Assembly: GCF_017315705.1 (NCBI RefSeq)
Contig: NZ_JAFLRF010000002.1
Coordinates: 186,001 to 250,000 of the forward strand
Direction: 5' to 3'
Origin: Trinickia mobilis
GTDB taxonomy: Bacteria > Pseudomonadota > Gammaproteobacteria > Burkholderiales > Burkholderiaceae
Length of the DNA stretch: 64,000 nucleotides
Each line of letters begins with the position of its first letter. The stretch's first letter is position 1. The notes beneath the pieces were generated by a model. That model made no database searches. It was given only the letters and a program-made list of their open reading frames with translations, and had not been told where the DNA came from. This document shows positions 1 to 9,258 of this stretch, one piece after another. A program made the position numbers and the translations under genes.

Positions 1-384
1 TCGCGGCTGGAGTGGCTCGCGAAGACGGGCACGCTCGTCGATCTCACGCAGCCGCTGCCGCTCATTCTCGTCGCCGAGCCGAGCGTCACGCGCGCCGCTG
101 TGCTCGATGCGCTCGCGGAAAAAGGCGTGCGCTGGCAAGTGGTGTGCACGAGCACCAGCTACGCGGGGTGCGTCGCCGCCGCGCGCGGCGGGCTCGGCGT
201 CACGGTGCGCTCGCAATACCTGGCCGCGCGCGGTTTGACGCCGCCCTTGAACATCGCGAGCCTGCCGCCGCTGCCCGACGTCGAATTCATCTGCCTCGCG
301 GCCAAGCGGCTCAGCCGCCCGGCAGGCACGCTGCTGCAGTTGCTGCAGGAAAGCGATCTGCGCGGGGATTGGGTGGGCGAGTAG
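1..384 (+). CDS. LysR-family transcriptional regulator, C-terminal part (5' end outside window)
   Basis: The frame is open from base 1 to a TAG stop and gives about 127 residues. It reads as the second half of a LysR effector-binding domain: a linker toward a segment rich in Ala/Gly (SYAGCVAAARGGLGVTV) that resembles the 'gaGiavlp' strand-helix of this fold, then a short C-terminal helix. The DNA-binding domain would lie upstream of the window, so its target cannot be judged. The next gene starts 195 bp downstream on the same strand and seems unrelated. Confidence 0.75.
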   Translation, partial: SRLEWLAKTGTLVDLTQPLPLILVAEPSVTRAAVLDALAEKGVRWQVVCTSTSYAGCVAAARGGLGVTVRSQYLAARGLTPPLNIASLPPLPDVEFICLAAKRLSRPAGTLLQLLQESDLRGDWVGE

Positions 385-579
385 CGCGCGACGCAATCCG
401 CACGGCGCGAGGCCGCGCGGGCGCCGCCGGGCGGGCCTGGCAGCGCTGTATTAAAGTAACGTCACCAGCCGGCCGCGGCCTCGGGCGCATCGCCGGCGCC
501 ATAGGGCTTGTTCACGCGAATCGCAGGCCCTGCATCCCGCCCCACCCGACCGAGCGTTGCGTATCCGCCGGAGACCCAG

Positions 580-2622
580 ATGGAGCATGCGTACGCTCAA
601 CTCTTGCACGCGCTCGCGGAGCACGCAGGCTGGGCGCTGACCGTCGTCTTCCTCGCGGCGTTTCTCGAAGCGGTCGCCGTCATCGGCACCTTCATTCCCG
701 GCAGCACGATCCTGTTCGTCGCGGGCGCGCTCGTCGGCACGGGCGCGCTGAATCTGGGCTGGCTCTTCACGAGCGCGGTCGCCGGCGCCGTTTGCGGGGA
801 CGGCATCAGCTATTGGATCGGCCATCGCTACCGGGACTCCATCGCGTGCCGCCGGCCGTTCAGCACGCATCCGAACCTCCTCGAAGGCGGCCGCCAGTAC
901 TTCGCGAAGCACGGCGTCCTGAGCGTCGTGACCGCGCGCTTCTTCGCCCCGCTGCGGGCCATCGTGCCGGTCGTCGCGGGCATGCTGGGCATGACCCCGG
1001 CGCGCTTTTACACGATGAATGTCCTGTCGGCGCTGCTATGGGCGCTCGCACACATCCTGCCGGGCGTCGTGTTCGGGGCGTCGCTGGTGCTCGCGGGCGC
1101 GGTTTCCTTCCGTCTCGTGACCGTCATAGCGATTCTCGCCGCGGCGTTGTGGGTCAGCGTCCGCGCGGTGCGCGTCGTGCTCGACCACGCGCGCAACTGG
1201 GCGAATTCATCGCGCGATGCCCTGAAGCGTTGGGCACGCAATCACGAAGGCAAGGTTGGCGGCCTCGTCATGCGGATGTTCGACCCCGCCCGGCCGGTCA
1301 TGGGTTCGCTCGTCGCGCTCACGGTGCTCGTCGTGCTGGCGGCGGCGATTTTCTTCGGCGTGTTCGCCGGCGTGGTGAGCGGCGCGCCGCTCGTTCAAGT
1401 CGACCTCTCCGCTTACCGCTATCTGCAATCGATCCGCTCGCCGTGGGCCGATGCCGTGTTCTCCGTGCTCGCCACGCTCGGCACCGTGCCGACACTCGCG
1501 GCGCTCGTCGCGACCGCCACGCTGCTGATGGCCTATGAGCGCCGCTGGCGCACCATCGCCTACTGGCTGACCGCCGTGGTTTTCTCGCAGATGCTGATCC
1601 TCGTGATCCAGTTGAGCGTGCTGCGCGCGGCGCCCGGGCACGCGGGTTCCGACATCTACTCGTTCCCGAGCAATCACGTCGCCGCCACGGTCACGATCTA
1701 CGGCTTTCTCGCGTTCCTGCTCACGCGCCGCGTCGGCCGCATCCAGGGCATGGCGGTGGCCGCGGTCGCGACCGGCATCATCGTCGCCGTCGCGTTCGCG
1801 GGCCTCTACCTCGGCCGGTTTGCGCTGTCGGACGCGCTGGGCGGCGCGGCCTTCGCGGCCATCTGGGTCGCCATCGCCGGGCTGTTCAGCGTCTGGAAGC
1901 ATCCCGATCCGCCGCCGAGCCGGCCGCACATGCCCGCCGTATTTCTCGTGATGATCGGCGCGAGCGTCGCGTGGCAGGCGGGCAGCAGCGTGTCGAGCAA
2001 CGCCGCGTCCGAAGCGCCGCCAAGCGCGCCCATCGCGGTCAGCGAAGCGAAGTGGGCCGACTCGGTCTGGAAGATCTTTCCGTGCTATCGCTCCGACATG
2101 ATCGGCGACCGGCGCGAGCCCATGACCGTGCAATGGGCGGCCGATCCGCAGCAGCTCGAAGCCCAATTGGAAAGCCGGGGATGGATCCAAGGCCCGCGTC
2201 TGACGACGCGCAGCCTGCTCTCGCTCGTGTCGCCCGACGTCTCGGCGACGGACTTGCCGGCGCTGCCGAAGCTCAACAACGGCGAACCGTCGACGCTCGT
2301 CTTCACGCGTTCGCGCGACATGCGCGACGAACGCGACGTGCTGCGCTTCTGGGCGACCGGTTATGCCGTCGACCGGCGCGACGGCGAACCGCCGGCGCCG
2401 ATCTGGCTCGGCTCGCTCGTTCACGAGCGCTTGCTGCGGCCGTCGTGGCCGTTCAATATCCTGCGCCCCGACAAGCGCGTGGGCCGTCTCATCGCGGACC
2501 CAGGCAAGCCGGCCGCATGGCGCGAACTCGAAGTAGCGAGAGGCACGGGCTGCGACGGCATGCCCGTCAATTTGTTATCGTCGGACCCACGGCAGCAGGC
2601 TGCCGCGGCAAACAAGAAGTAA
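580..2622 (+). CDS. DedA/VTT-domain membrane protein fused to PAP2-like and LssY C-terminal domains
   Basis: 680 residues. I chose the ATG at 580 over the upstream ATG at 508 because GGAG lies 7 nt before it. Residues about 1-200 are a DedA (VTT) module: FIPGSTILFVAGALVG near the start and RFFAPLRAIVPVVAGMLGM later, both typical of this flippase-like family. Residues about 250-440 form a multi-helix PAP2-like domain with SFPSNH at 361-366. The tail (about 470-680) is soluble and LssY-C-like. The PAP2 active site looks incomplete: in GLYLGRFALSD (408-418) a Phe stands where the catalytic His is expected, and the expected SR pair is absent. The N-terminal half is probably functional in lipid transport; phosphatase activity is doubtful. 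A second DedA gene follows 15 bp downstream, probably in one operon. Confidence 0.85.
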   Translation: MEHAYAQLLHALAEHAGWALTVVFLAAFLEAVAVIGTFIPGSTILFVAGALVGTGALNLGWLFTSAVAGAVCGDGISYWIGHRYRDSIACRRPFSTHPNLLEGGRQYFAKHGVLSVVTARFFAPLRAIVPVVAGMLGMTPARFYTMNVLSALLWALAHILPGVVFGASLVLAGAVSFRLVTVIAILAAALWVSVRAVRVVLDHARNWANSSRDALKRWARNHEGKVGGLVMRMFDPARPVMGSLVALTVLVVLAAAIFFGVFAGVVSGAPLVQVDLSAYRYLQSIRSPWADAVFSVLATLGTVPTLAALVATATLLMAYERRWRTIAYWLTAVVFSQMLILVIQLSVLRAAPGHAGSDIYSFPSNHVAATVTIYGFLAFLLTRRVGRIQGMAVAAVATGIIVAVAFAGLYLGRFALSDALGGAAFAAIWVAIAGLFSVWKHPDPPPSRPHMPAVFLVMIGASVAWQAGSSVSSNAASEAPPSAPIAVSEAKWADSVWKIFPCYRSDMIGDRREPMTVQWAADPQQLEAQLESRGWIQGPRLTTRSLLSLVSPDVSATDLPALPKLNNGEPSTLVFTRSRDMRDERDVLRFWATGYAVDRRDGEPPAPIWLGSLVHERLLRPSWPFNILRPDKRVGRLIADPGKPAAWRELEVARGTGCDGMPVNLLSSDPRQQAAAANKK

Positions 2623-2637
2623 CGGGAAACGAAGCCA

Positions 2638-3669
2638 ATGCACCCAATTCCTCCTGCGGCGATTGCAACCTGGGGCGCCGGTGCCGTCTTTCTGAACGTG
2701 CTGTTGACGCGGCTCGGCGTCCCGGTCCCGGCCGTGCCGATATTGGTGCTCGCGGGCACGGCAATCGCGAACGACACGCTGTCGTTCTGGCCCGTGCTGC
2801 TCGGCGCGGTGTGCGGTGCGCTCGCGGGCGACGGCGTGTGGTTCGCGGCGGGACGCCGCTACGGCGAGCGCGTGTTCGACGCACTCGCGCGGCTGTCTCC
2901 GTACATCGAGATCACCGTACGGACGGCGCGCTCGATGTTCGAGCGCTTCGGCGTGTCGATCACGGCCGTGTCCAAGTTCGTGCCCGGCCTCGCGTTCATT
3001 ACCCCGCCGCTGATGGGCACGACGCGTGTCGATACGCGCATCTACATGGCCTGGGACGTGGTAAGCGCCACCGCATGGGCCGGGTTCTGGCTGCTCGGCG
3101 GCGTGCTGGTGCAAAAGGAATTGCACGTGTTGCTGAGCGTCGTCAGAGCGCACAACGCCACGTTCATCGACGTGCTCGCCGCCATCGTCGCCGGATACTT
3201 CGCGCTGCGCCTGGTGCAACGGTGGCGCCTGCGCCGGCTGCTGGTCCGCATGCGGCGCACGGCGCATGCCATGGAGACGCCGTGGCTGCACGCCACGCCG
3301 TCGCCGATCGTCCTCGATGCGCGCCCGGAGCCGATTCGCAGCCACGCGGCGCATTGCATTGCGCGCGCCCGGCCGCTCGATCTGACCTGCGCGGAGAACG
3401 TGGACGAGGCGCTTCTCGCTGACGATGCCGTCGTCTACTGCGTCTGCCCGGACCCCGCCAGCGCGGATGAAATCGGCCGAAAAATGCGCGAGAAAGGCTT
3501 CACGCGCATCCGTACCGTCAAGGGCGATCTCGATGCGTGGAGGCGGCGCGGCTATCCGATCAACACGTCGCCTCACGTCGACATGCATGGCGTCGAATCG
3601 CCGGATACGCCGCCCGAGCACACGCCGCTGACCGTGCGATGCGTCGCGCCCAAGCGGCCGCGCACTTAA
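2638..3669 (+). CDS. DedA-family membrane protein with C-terminal rhodanese-like domain
   Basis: 343 residues, starting 15 bp after the preceding DedA gene. Residues about 1-200 are a VTT module with an acidic VPAVPILVLAG segment and the charged motif GDGVWFAAGRRYGERVF. After a basic linker (about 200-225), residues about 235-325 read as a rhodanese fold: PIVLDARPEP, then VVYCVCPDPASA with a Cys at the expected active-site loop, then GFTRIRTVKGDLDAWRRRGYPI. The rhodanese part should face the cytoplasm and could bind sulfur or act as a redox sensor; this is inference. The stop codon shares a TTAA with the convergent peptidase gene, so the two genes overlap by four bases. Confidence 0.85.
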   Translation: MHPIPPAAIATWGAGAVFLNVLLTRLGVPVPAVPILVLAGTAIANDTLSFWPVLLGAVCGALAGDGVWFAAGRRYGERVFDALARLSPYIEITVRTARSMFERFGVSITAVSKFVPGLAFITPPLMGTTRVDTRIYMAWDVVSATAWAGFWLLGGVLVQKELHVLLSVVRAHNATFIDVLAAIVAGYFALRLVQRWRLRRLLVRMRRTAHAMETPWLHATPSPIVLDARPEPIRSHAAHCIARARPLDLTCAENVDEALLADDAVVYCVCPDPASADEIGRKMREKGFTRIRTVKGDLDAWRRRGYPINTSPHVDMHGVESPDTPPEHTPLTVRCVAPKRPRT

Positions 3670-5705
3670 GCCGCCAGCAACCCCCGCTTGCGCAACATCG
3701 GCGCCGCTTGCGGATCGCGGCCTCGGAACGCGCGAAACGCGGCGCGTTCCTCGCGGCTGTCGCCCGCGCTGTAGATGTAGCGATGCAGCTTCTCCGCCAG
3801 CACCGCATCGAACGCGTTGCCGGCTTCCTCGAACGCGTCGAACGCCTCGGCCTCCAGCACTTCCGCCCACATGTAGACGTAGTAGCCCGCCGCATAGTAC
3901 GAGCCGCTGAACACATGCCCGAAATGCGGCAAGCGGTGACGCATGCCCACTTCGCGCGGCACGCCGAGACGCTCACGCTCTTCCGCTTCGAAAGCCGCGA
4001 TATCGATACCGGCGGGATTCTCCTGCAAATGCAGCGCCATATCGATCAGCGCCGACGACGTATACGCGACCGTTTCGAACCCCTGGTTGAACGTCTGCGA
4101 CGCGCGGATGCGCTCGATCAGCGCGGCAGGAATCGGCTCGCCCGTGCTCACGTGACGCGCGTGCTTGGCGAGCACCTCCGCAACCGTGGCCCAATTCTCC
4201 ATCAGTTGCGAAGGCAACTCGACATAGTCGCGCGGCACCTGCGTGCCGGACAGACGCCCGTAAGTCACGTCGGACAACAAGCCGTGCAAGCCATGGCCGA
4301 ACTCATGGAACAGCGTGCGCACATCGTCGAAACTCAAGAGCGTCGGGCCGTCGCCGCCGCGCGCGAAATTGTTGTTGTTCACCACGACCGGAATCGACTT
4401 GCCGCCGTTCTTCGACTGGTTGCGGTAGACGCTCATCCACGCGCCGCCCTGCTTGTTGGGCCGCGCAAAGTTGTCGCCGAGGAAGATGCCCACCCGCTCG
4501 CCGCCGCGGCGCACTTCCCACAAGCGCACATCCGGGTGATACAGCGGCACGCCGGTTTGCTCGACGAACTGCACGCCGAACAAGCGGCCCGCGCAATCGA
4601 ACATCGCGCCGATCATCGCGTCCAGGCTGAAATAGGGCTTCACTTGGGCATCGTCGAGTGCGTAGCGTTCGGCGCGCACTCTTTCGGCGAGGTAGTACCA
4701 GTCCCAAGGTTCGATGTCCGTGGGCTCGCCGAGCGCCGCCGCTTGCGCGGCCAGCGCCTCGCGCTCTTCTCGCGCGCTGGCTTTGGCGGGCTCCCACACT
4801 TGCCGGAACAAGTCATAGACCGCAGACGGCTTGCCCGCCATCCGGTCCACGAGCGCATAGTCGGCGTAGCTGTCGTAGCCGAGCAATTGCGCCTGTTCGT
4901 GGCGCAACGCCAGGATTTCGCGCGCGAGCGGACGGTTGTCGCGTTCCGGCGTTTCGCCGCGGCCGGTCCAGGCGCGCCACGCCGCTTCGCGCAGATCGCG
5001 GCGCGTGGACCACGTGAGAAACGGCAGCACCAGCGAGCGCGACAGCGTGATCACGCAGCCGTCCACGCCGCGTTCCCGCGCGGCGCTCTTCGCGGCCTCG
5101 CGCAGAAAATCGGGCAAGCCGGCGAGGTCGGCCTCGGTTTTCAGCGGCAACTGGTAGCTCGATTCGTCGGCGAGCACGTTTTGCGCGAACCGCGTGTGCA
5201 AATTCGCCAGGCGCTCAGCGATCGCGGCAAAGCGCTCGCGTGCGGCGCCTTTCAGCGTCGCGCCCGTACGCACGAAATCGGTATGCAAGCGTGCCAGCAA
5301 GCGTTGCTGCTCTTCGCTCAACGGCAGCTCGGCGGCTTGTCGGCGGACCTCGTCGAGCCTCGCAAAGAAGGCGGCGTGCATCGACACCTTGCTCGCATGC
5401 GCCGCCAGGAGCGGCGCCATTTCGCGCTCGACCGCCTGCAGCTCGGGCGGCGCCTCCGACGAGCAGAGGTTTTCGAAGACCAGTTGCACGCGCTGGAGGC
5501 GAACGCCGGCGGCGTCGAACGCGGCAACCGTGTTGTCGAACGTGGGCGGGGCGGAATGGGTTGCCAATGCATCGATTTCGGCGAGATGCTCGGCGAACAG
5601 CGTCGTGAAGGCGGGAATGAAGTGTTCGGGTTGGATTTGCGCAAACGGCGGCAACTGGTAAGGGGTTTGCCAGTCTTGCAGCAGCGGGTTGCCGGGCTCG
5701 TTCAT
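3666..5705 (-). CDS. M3-family metallopeptidase (peptidyl-dipeptidase Dcp / oligopeptidase A type)
   Basis: 679 residues, the usual length of Dcp and PrlC. The zinc motif HEFGH lies at 467-471 in VRTLFHEFGHGLHGL. It is followed by YGRLSGTQVPRDYVELPSQL, which is closer to Dcp (SGT-PRDFVEFPSQ) than to oligopeptidase A; the third zinc ligand would be the Glu in DYVEL. No signal peptide is present, so it should be a cytoplasmic enzyme that degrades short peptides. It stands alone, convergent with the DedA pair and divergent from the diguanylate cyclase. I am sure of the family and less sure of the Dcp versus PrlC assignment. Confidence 0.93.
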   Translation of the reverse strand: MNEPGNPLLQDWQTPYQLPPFAQIQPEHFIPAFTTLFAEHLAEIDALATHSAPPTFDNTVAAFDAAGVRLQRVQLVFENLCSSEAPPELQAVEREMAPLLAAHASKVSMHAAFFARLDEVRRQAAELPLSEEQQRLLARLHTDFVRTGATLKGAARERFAAIAERLANLHTRFAQNVLADESSYQLPLKTEADLAGLPDFLREAAKSAARERGVDGCVITLSRSLVLPFLTWSTRRDLREAAWRAWTGRGETPERDNRPLAREILALRHEQAQLLGYDSYADYALVDRMAGKPSAVYDLFRQVWEPAKASAREEREALAAQAAALGEPTDIEPWDWYYLAERVRAERYALDDAQVKPYFSLDAMIGAMFDCAGRLFGVQFVEQTGVPLYHPDVRLWEVRRGGERVGIFLGDNFARPNKQGGAWMSVYRNQSKNGGKSIPVVVNNNNFARGGDGPTLLSFDDVRTLFHEFGHGLHGLLSDVTYGRLSGTQVPRDYVELPSQLMENWATVAEVLAKHARHVSTGEPIPAALIERIRASQTFNQGFETVAYTSSALIDMALHLQENPAGIDIAAFEAEERERLGVPREVGMRHRLPHFGHVFSGSYYAAGYYVYMWAEVLEAEAFDAFEEAGNAFDAVLAEKLHRYIYSAGDSREERAAFRAFRGRDPQAAPMLRKRGLLAA

Positions 5706-6006
5706 GTCGATCTGCCTTGTGGGCGGTCAGCTTCGGGAAGCGGACATGATATGCCAGGGCGCGCGCTGCAGCAGGTGCGCCTTCTCGAAGGATCGTTCCA
5801 GCGACGGAACGGGAGCCCCGCTTGGCGCCTGCGCCAAGCGGGGAATCTCACGCACTTTTAAAACGCACTGCACGCTCAATTGCGGTTCGATCTGTAGGAA
5901 AATAACGAACCGGCGGGCGCGAACAACAAACCCGGGACCAACCGCAACCAATTCCGCATTGCTCGCCGACAGCAAAGACAGCACGACAACAAACGGGACA
6001 CGTGGG
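5706..6006. other. Divergent intergenic region between the M3 peptidase and the diguanylate cyclase
   Basis: About 300 bp separate two divergent starts. No gene was recognised; ORFs crossing it run in from the neighbouring genes. The only strong structure is the perfect inverted repeat at 5816-5843. The right half is A-rich before the cyclase start. Confidence 0.6.
5816..5843. repeat. Perfect 13-bp inverted repeat
   Basis: Arms CCCCGCTTGGCGC (5816-5828) and its exact complement (5831-5843) are separated by two bases. A TTTT run follows about 14 bases further on the + strand. It lies between two divergent genes, so it is not an obvious terminator for either and could be a regulator-binding palindrome or the remains of a repeat. 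Confidence 0.6.
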
Positions 6007-7368
6007 ATGGAAGACTTGCTGATACAGCGCGCAACGCGCAAACAGGTCGCAGTTGCCGGGGTCTTCGCGCTGCTCATTCTGCTCACGCTGGCGATCGCCG
6101 CGCCGCGCGCGCACCTTGCACTTCCGCCGGTCGCCCCGTTCCTGCCGATGTGCGCGCTCACGGTGTTCACCACCGCGTGTATCGCCGCGTTCCTGCTCAG
6201 CGCCCGTTTTGCCGCGACGCGTCAATTGATGCTCTGCGCGCTCGGCGGCGCTTACGCTTACACGGCCGTAGCCGTGGCTTTGCAACTGCTGACGTTTCCG
6301 GGCGTCATGACGCCTTCCGGCCTCTTCGGCGCCGGACCGCACAGCTCCGGTTGGATCTGGGTGTTCTGGCACGGCGGGTTTCCGCTGCTCGTGATGCTGG
6401 CCGCCTTGATACGCGGGCGTTTCAAGCAACGGCCCATCAATCCCGCGCACGTCAGTTCGTGGGCCTGGGCGCTGATCGGCGGCCCGGTGGCGATTGCCGT
6501 CGCTCTCGGCGCACTCGCGATCCATCTGCAACTGCCGCAGGCACTGAATCCCGCCGCCGACGCCGGCAATCTCTCGAGCGATCACACGGCGCTCGTCATC
6601 CTGCTCTTCAACATCGTCGCAATCGTCGTCGTGCTGTCGACGGGACGGCTGCGCTCCCTGCTCGACTTGTGGCTCGCGATCGCCGTGCTCGCCTGCTTCA
6701 TCGACATCTGCCTGAATCTGCTGAGCGCAGACCGCTTCACGGTCGGCTGGTACATCGGGCGCGTTTTCAGCATGCTCGCCCCGGGGATCCTGGTCTGCGT
6801 GCTGGTATGGGAAGTGACGGTGCTCTACCGGAGGATGTCCGACGCGTACGCGTCGCTGCTGCAAAGCTCGGTGCTCGATGCGCTGACCCGCATTTACAAC
6901 CGCACTTACTTCACCGACCAGCTGCGCAAGGAATTCGACCGCGCGAAACGCAACGTGGAGCCGCTGTCGCTCGTCATGTTCGACGTCGACTACTTCAAGC
7001 GCTACAACGATGCCTTCGGCCATCTTCAGGGCGACGCCTGCCTGAAGGCGGTGGCGAACGCGCTGGCCGGCGTCGTGCGCCGCCCTGCCGATTTCGTGGC
7101 GCGCTACGGAGGCGAGGAATTCGCGCTCGTGTTGCCCGATACGGACGCACACGCGGCCTCGGCCATCGCCGAGCGGGCACGGCAAGCGGTGGTATTGCTG
7201 GGCCTGGGCGCGCCGACGCAGCTCGGCTGCGTCACCGTCAGCGCCGGGTGCGCCACCCGTGAGCAGGGCACGCTGACGAGCCCCGACGAGCTGGTCAGCG
7301 CGGCCGACGCCGCGCTTTACGCCGCCAAGCGCGCGGGACGCAACCGGATTCACACGGGCCCCGAGTAA
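6007..7368 (+). CDS. Membrane-anchored diguanylate cyclase (GGDEF domain)
   Basis: 453 residues from ATG 6007. The N-terminal 260 residues form seven or eight hydrophobic segments, a MASE-type integral membrane sensor. A short linker leads to a complete GGDEF domain starting at DALTRIYNRTYF. The active-site signature is RYGGEEFALVLP (GGEEF at 368-372), with the metal-binding FDVDYFKRYND upstream, so it should make cyclic di-GMP from two GTP. No RxxD inhibitory site is obvious before the motif. The longer frame upstream (from 5689) has no family resemblance and overlaps the peptidase promoter, so I rejected it. It appears to be monocistronic. Confidence 0.93.
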   Translation: MEDLLIQRATRKQVAVAGVFALLILLTLAIAAPRAHLALPPVAPFLPMCALTVFTTACIAAFLLSARFAATRQLMLCALGGAYAYTAVAVALQLLTFPGVMTPSGLFGAGPHSSGWIWVFWHGGFPLLVMLAALIRGRFKQRPINPAHVSSWAWALIGGPVAIAVALGALAIHLQLPQALNPAADAGNLSSDHTALVILLFNIVAIVVVLSTGRLRSLLDLWLAIAVLACFIDICLNLLSADRFTVGWYIGRVFSMLAPGILVCVLVWEVTVLYRRMSDAYASLLQSSVLDALTRIYNRTYFTDQLRKEFDRAKRNVEPLSLVMFDVDYFKRYNDAFGHLQGDACLKAVANALAGVVRRPADFVARYGGEEFALVLPDTDAHAASAIAERARQAVVLLGLGAPTQLGCVTVSAGCATREQGTLTSPDELVSAADAALYAAKRAGRNRIHTGPE

Positions 7369-7411
7369 GTGCTCTGTTCAGAAGCGATCTTGAGCCGGCG
7401 GGCCGCCGGCG

Positions 7412-7831
7412 CTAGATTCGCTGCAGCGTTTGCGGATCGGGCTCGCCGTCGAAATACTTGCGCAAGGCTTCCACGAAGACTTCGTTGTCGTCCGTTGCGC
7501 GCGCAAAGAGGGTGATCGACGAGCGAAATTTCAGGTAGTCCGGGTAGCCGAAGATCTCCTTGATCGAACGGCCTGCGACGAGGCTCACGAGCCTCGTCGA
7601 TTCCCGCAGGCGCTCGCCGAGCACAGGGTGGCGCAAATAAGCCTGAGCCTCGGCCAGCGACGAGATCGCATACCGCTGCGCCATCGCACTGTCCCCAAGC
7701 CCCTCTATCTGCGGAAACACGAACCACATCCAGTGGCTTCGCTTGCGGCCGTCGCGCAGTTCGTCCGCCGCCTGCGCGTAGACCCGATCCTGCGCATCGA
7801 CAAAGCGCTGCAGGTCATAGGGATCGTCCAT
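7412..7831 (-). CDS. DUF1810 domain-containing protein
   Basis: 139 residues. The start at 7831 has GGAGGG five to six bases upstream; an ATG further up (7879) has no such site. The sequence matches the small DUF1810 (calpastatin-like) family: DPYDLQRFVDAQDRVY at the N-terminus, then HWMWFVFPQIEGLG, and LRHPVLGERLRE with a C-terminal FxxAL helix. These are soluble helical proteins of unknown function. It lies convergent to the diguanylate cyclase and upstream of nothing obvious. Confidence 0.9.
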   Translation of the reverse strand: MDDPYDLQRFVDAQDRVYAQAADELRDGRKRSHWMWFVFPQIEGLGDSAMAQRYAISSLAEAQAYLRHPVLGERLRESTRLVSLVAGRSIKEIFGYPDYLKFRSSITLFARATDDNEVFVEALRKYFDGEPDPQTLQRI

Positions 7832-7911
7832 CTCGCCCTCCGTATCGACCGGCGCGGCTTGCCGCTCGCAAGCGTTCATTCTCGCGCTCGCTCATGCGGC
7901 ACGCAATTGCA

Positions 7912-9159
7912 TCACAAGAATCGGAGGGCCGCCCTCGGCGGCCACAACCGCACGGCCAGCGCCGCGCACGACGTCGCAACCGCAAGCGCCGTGACCGCGA
8001 TCCAGCCCCATTGCGCGAGCAGCATGCTGCCGAGGCCGGCGCCCGCCGACATGCCGGTGAACATCCCGACGAACAGTACGGCGTTCAAGCGGCTGCGCGA
8101 GTTCGGATCGATGCCGTAAATGAGGGTCTGGTGCGCGATCAGCGTGACCTGCACGCCGAGATCGAAGCCGACTGCGCAGATCGCCAGCAGGACCAGTTGC
8201 GCGCGCGGCGGCATCAGCGGCGCCAGCGCCATCGCCGCGAACGACACGATCGCGAGGCTCGCGCCGAGCCGCGTGACCGGTTCCGGTCCACGGCGATCGG
8301 CGAGGCGTCCCGCCAGCGGCGCGGCCAGCGCGCCGGCCGCGCCGGCGAGGCCGAATGCGCCCGCCGCCTCGCTGCCGAGATGGAAAGGCGCGTCGTGGAG
8401 CATCATCGCGAGCGTCGACCAAAATGCGCTGAAGCCCACCGCGATCAGTCCCTGCGCGAACGCGGCGCGCCGCAACGCGCCGTGGCGCCGCCACAGTTGC
8501 CCGAGCGAGCCGAGCAGCGCGCCGTATGAGACGCGCGTCGTGGGCGCAAAGCGCGGCAGGCCGCGCCGGGCCGCCGCGCCGATCGCCGCGACGCTCGCGG
8601 CCGCGATCACGAACATCGCACGCCAGCCGAAGTGCTCGGCGACGTAGCCGCTCACCACGCGCGACAGCAGAATGCCGAGCAAGAGCCCGGTCATGACGGT
8701 GCCCACCGTCTTGCCGCGATGCGCGTCGGGCGCGAGCGTAGCCGCAGCGGGGACGATGTCCTGGGCCATCGTGGCGGCCACGCCCATCGCGAGACTCGCG
8801 GCCAGCAGCAAGCCGATCGAGGGCGCGGCAGCGGCGAGCAGCAGCGCGAGAACGAGCGCTGCCGCCTTGCACAGAATCACGCGGCGGCGATCGAACCGGT
8901 CTCCGAGCGGCGCGAGAAACAGGATGCCGAGCGCGTAGCCGAGTTGCGTCAGCGTCGGCACCAGACCCACGATGCGCGCGGAGGCGCCCGTGTCCGCGCT
9001 CAGCACGCCGAGCATCGGCTGGCCGTAATAGAGCGGCGCGACCGAAAAGGCGGCGCCCGCGGCAAGCAGCAGCACCAGTTGCGGACTAAGCGCCGAGGTT
9101 TCCGCGGGCGGATCGAATTCCGCGGCGGCCACTGTATCCGCGTCGTGCATGATAGACAT
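7912..9159 (-). CDS. MFS transporter (drug/metabolite efflux type)
   Basis: 415 residues with 12 predicted hydrophobic segments. MFS signatures are visible: APLGDRFDRRRVIL after helix 2 (motif A), and LADRRGPEPV in the second half. I set the start at 9159, where GAGGG precedes the ATG by 9 bases; the ORF extends further up without a ribosome-binding site. It is divergent from a LysR gene 99 bp away, the classic layout of an efflux pump and its local regulator. The substrate is not predictable. Confidence 0.88.
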   Translation of the reverse strand: MSIMHDADTVAAAEFDPPAETSALSPQLVLLLAAGAAFSVAPLYYGQPMLGVLSADTGASARIVGLVPTLTQLGYALGILFLAPLGDRFDRRRVILCKAAALVLALLLAAAAPSIGLLLAASLAMGVAATMAQDIVPAAATLAPDAHRGKTVGTVMTGLLLGILLSRVVSGYVAEHFGWRAMFVIAAASVAAIGAAARRGLPRFAPTTRVSYGALLGSLGQLWRRHGALRRAAFAQGLIAVGFSAFWSTLAMMLHDAPFHLGSEAAGAFGLAGAAGALAAPLAGRLADRRGPEPVTRLGASLAIVSFAAMALAPLMPPRAQLVLLAICAVGFDLGVQVTLIAHQTLIYGIDPNSRSRLNAVLFVGMFTGMSAGAGLGSMLLAQWGWIAVTALAVATSCAALAVRLWPPRAALRFL

Positions 9160-9258
9160 CGAACATATCCCTCTGATTGACGGCTCGGTTGAGATTGTGC
9201 GGATTAAGTTCGCATAACGGTAGTCGCACGCGCCGAACATTTGCTATACGCTCGACGC

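Noticed and set aside
1207-2424. 405-codon antisense frame
   Set aside because: Arg/His/Asp-rich shadow of the DedA/PAP2 gene with no family motif.
5689-6006. Extended start for the diguanylate cyclase
   Set aside because: The extra 106 codons have no homology pattern and cross the peptidase start region.
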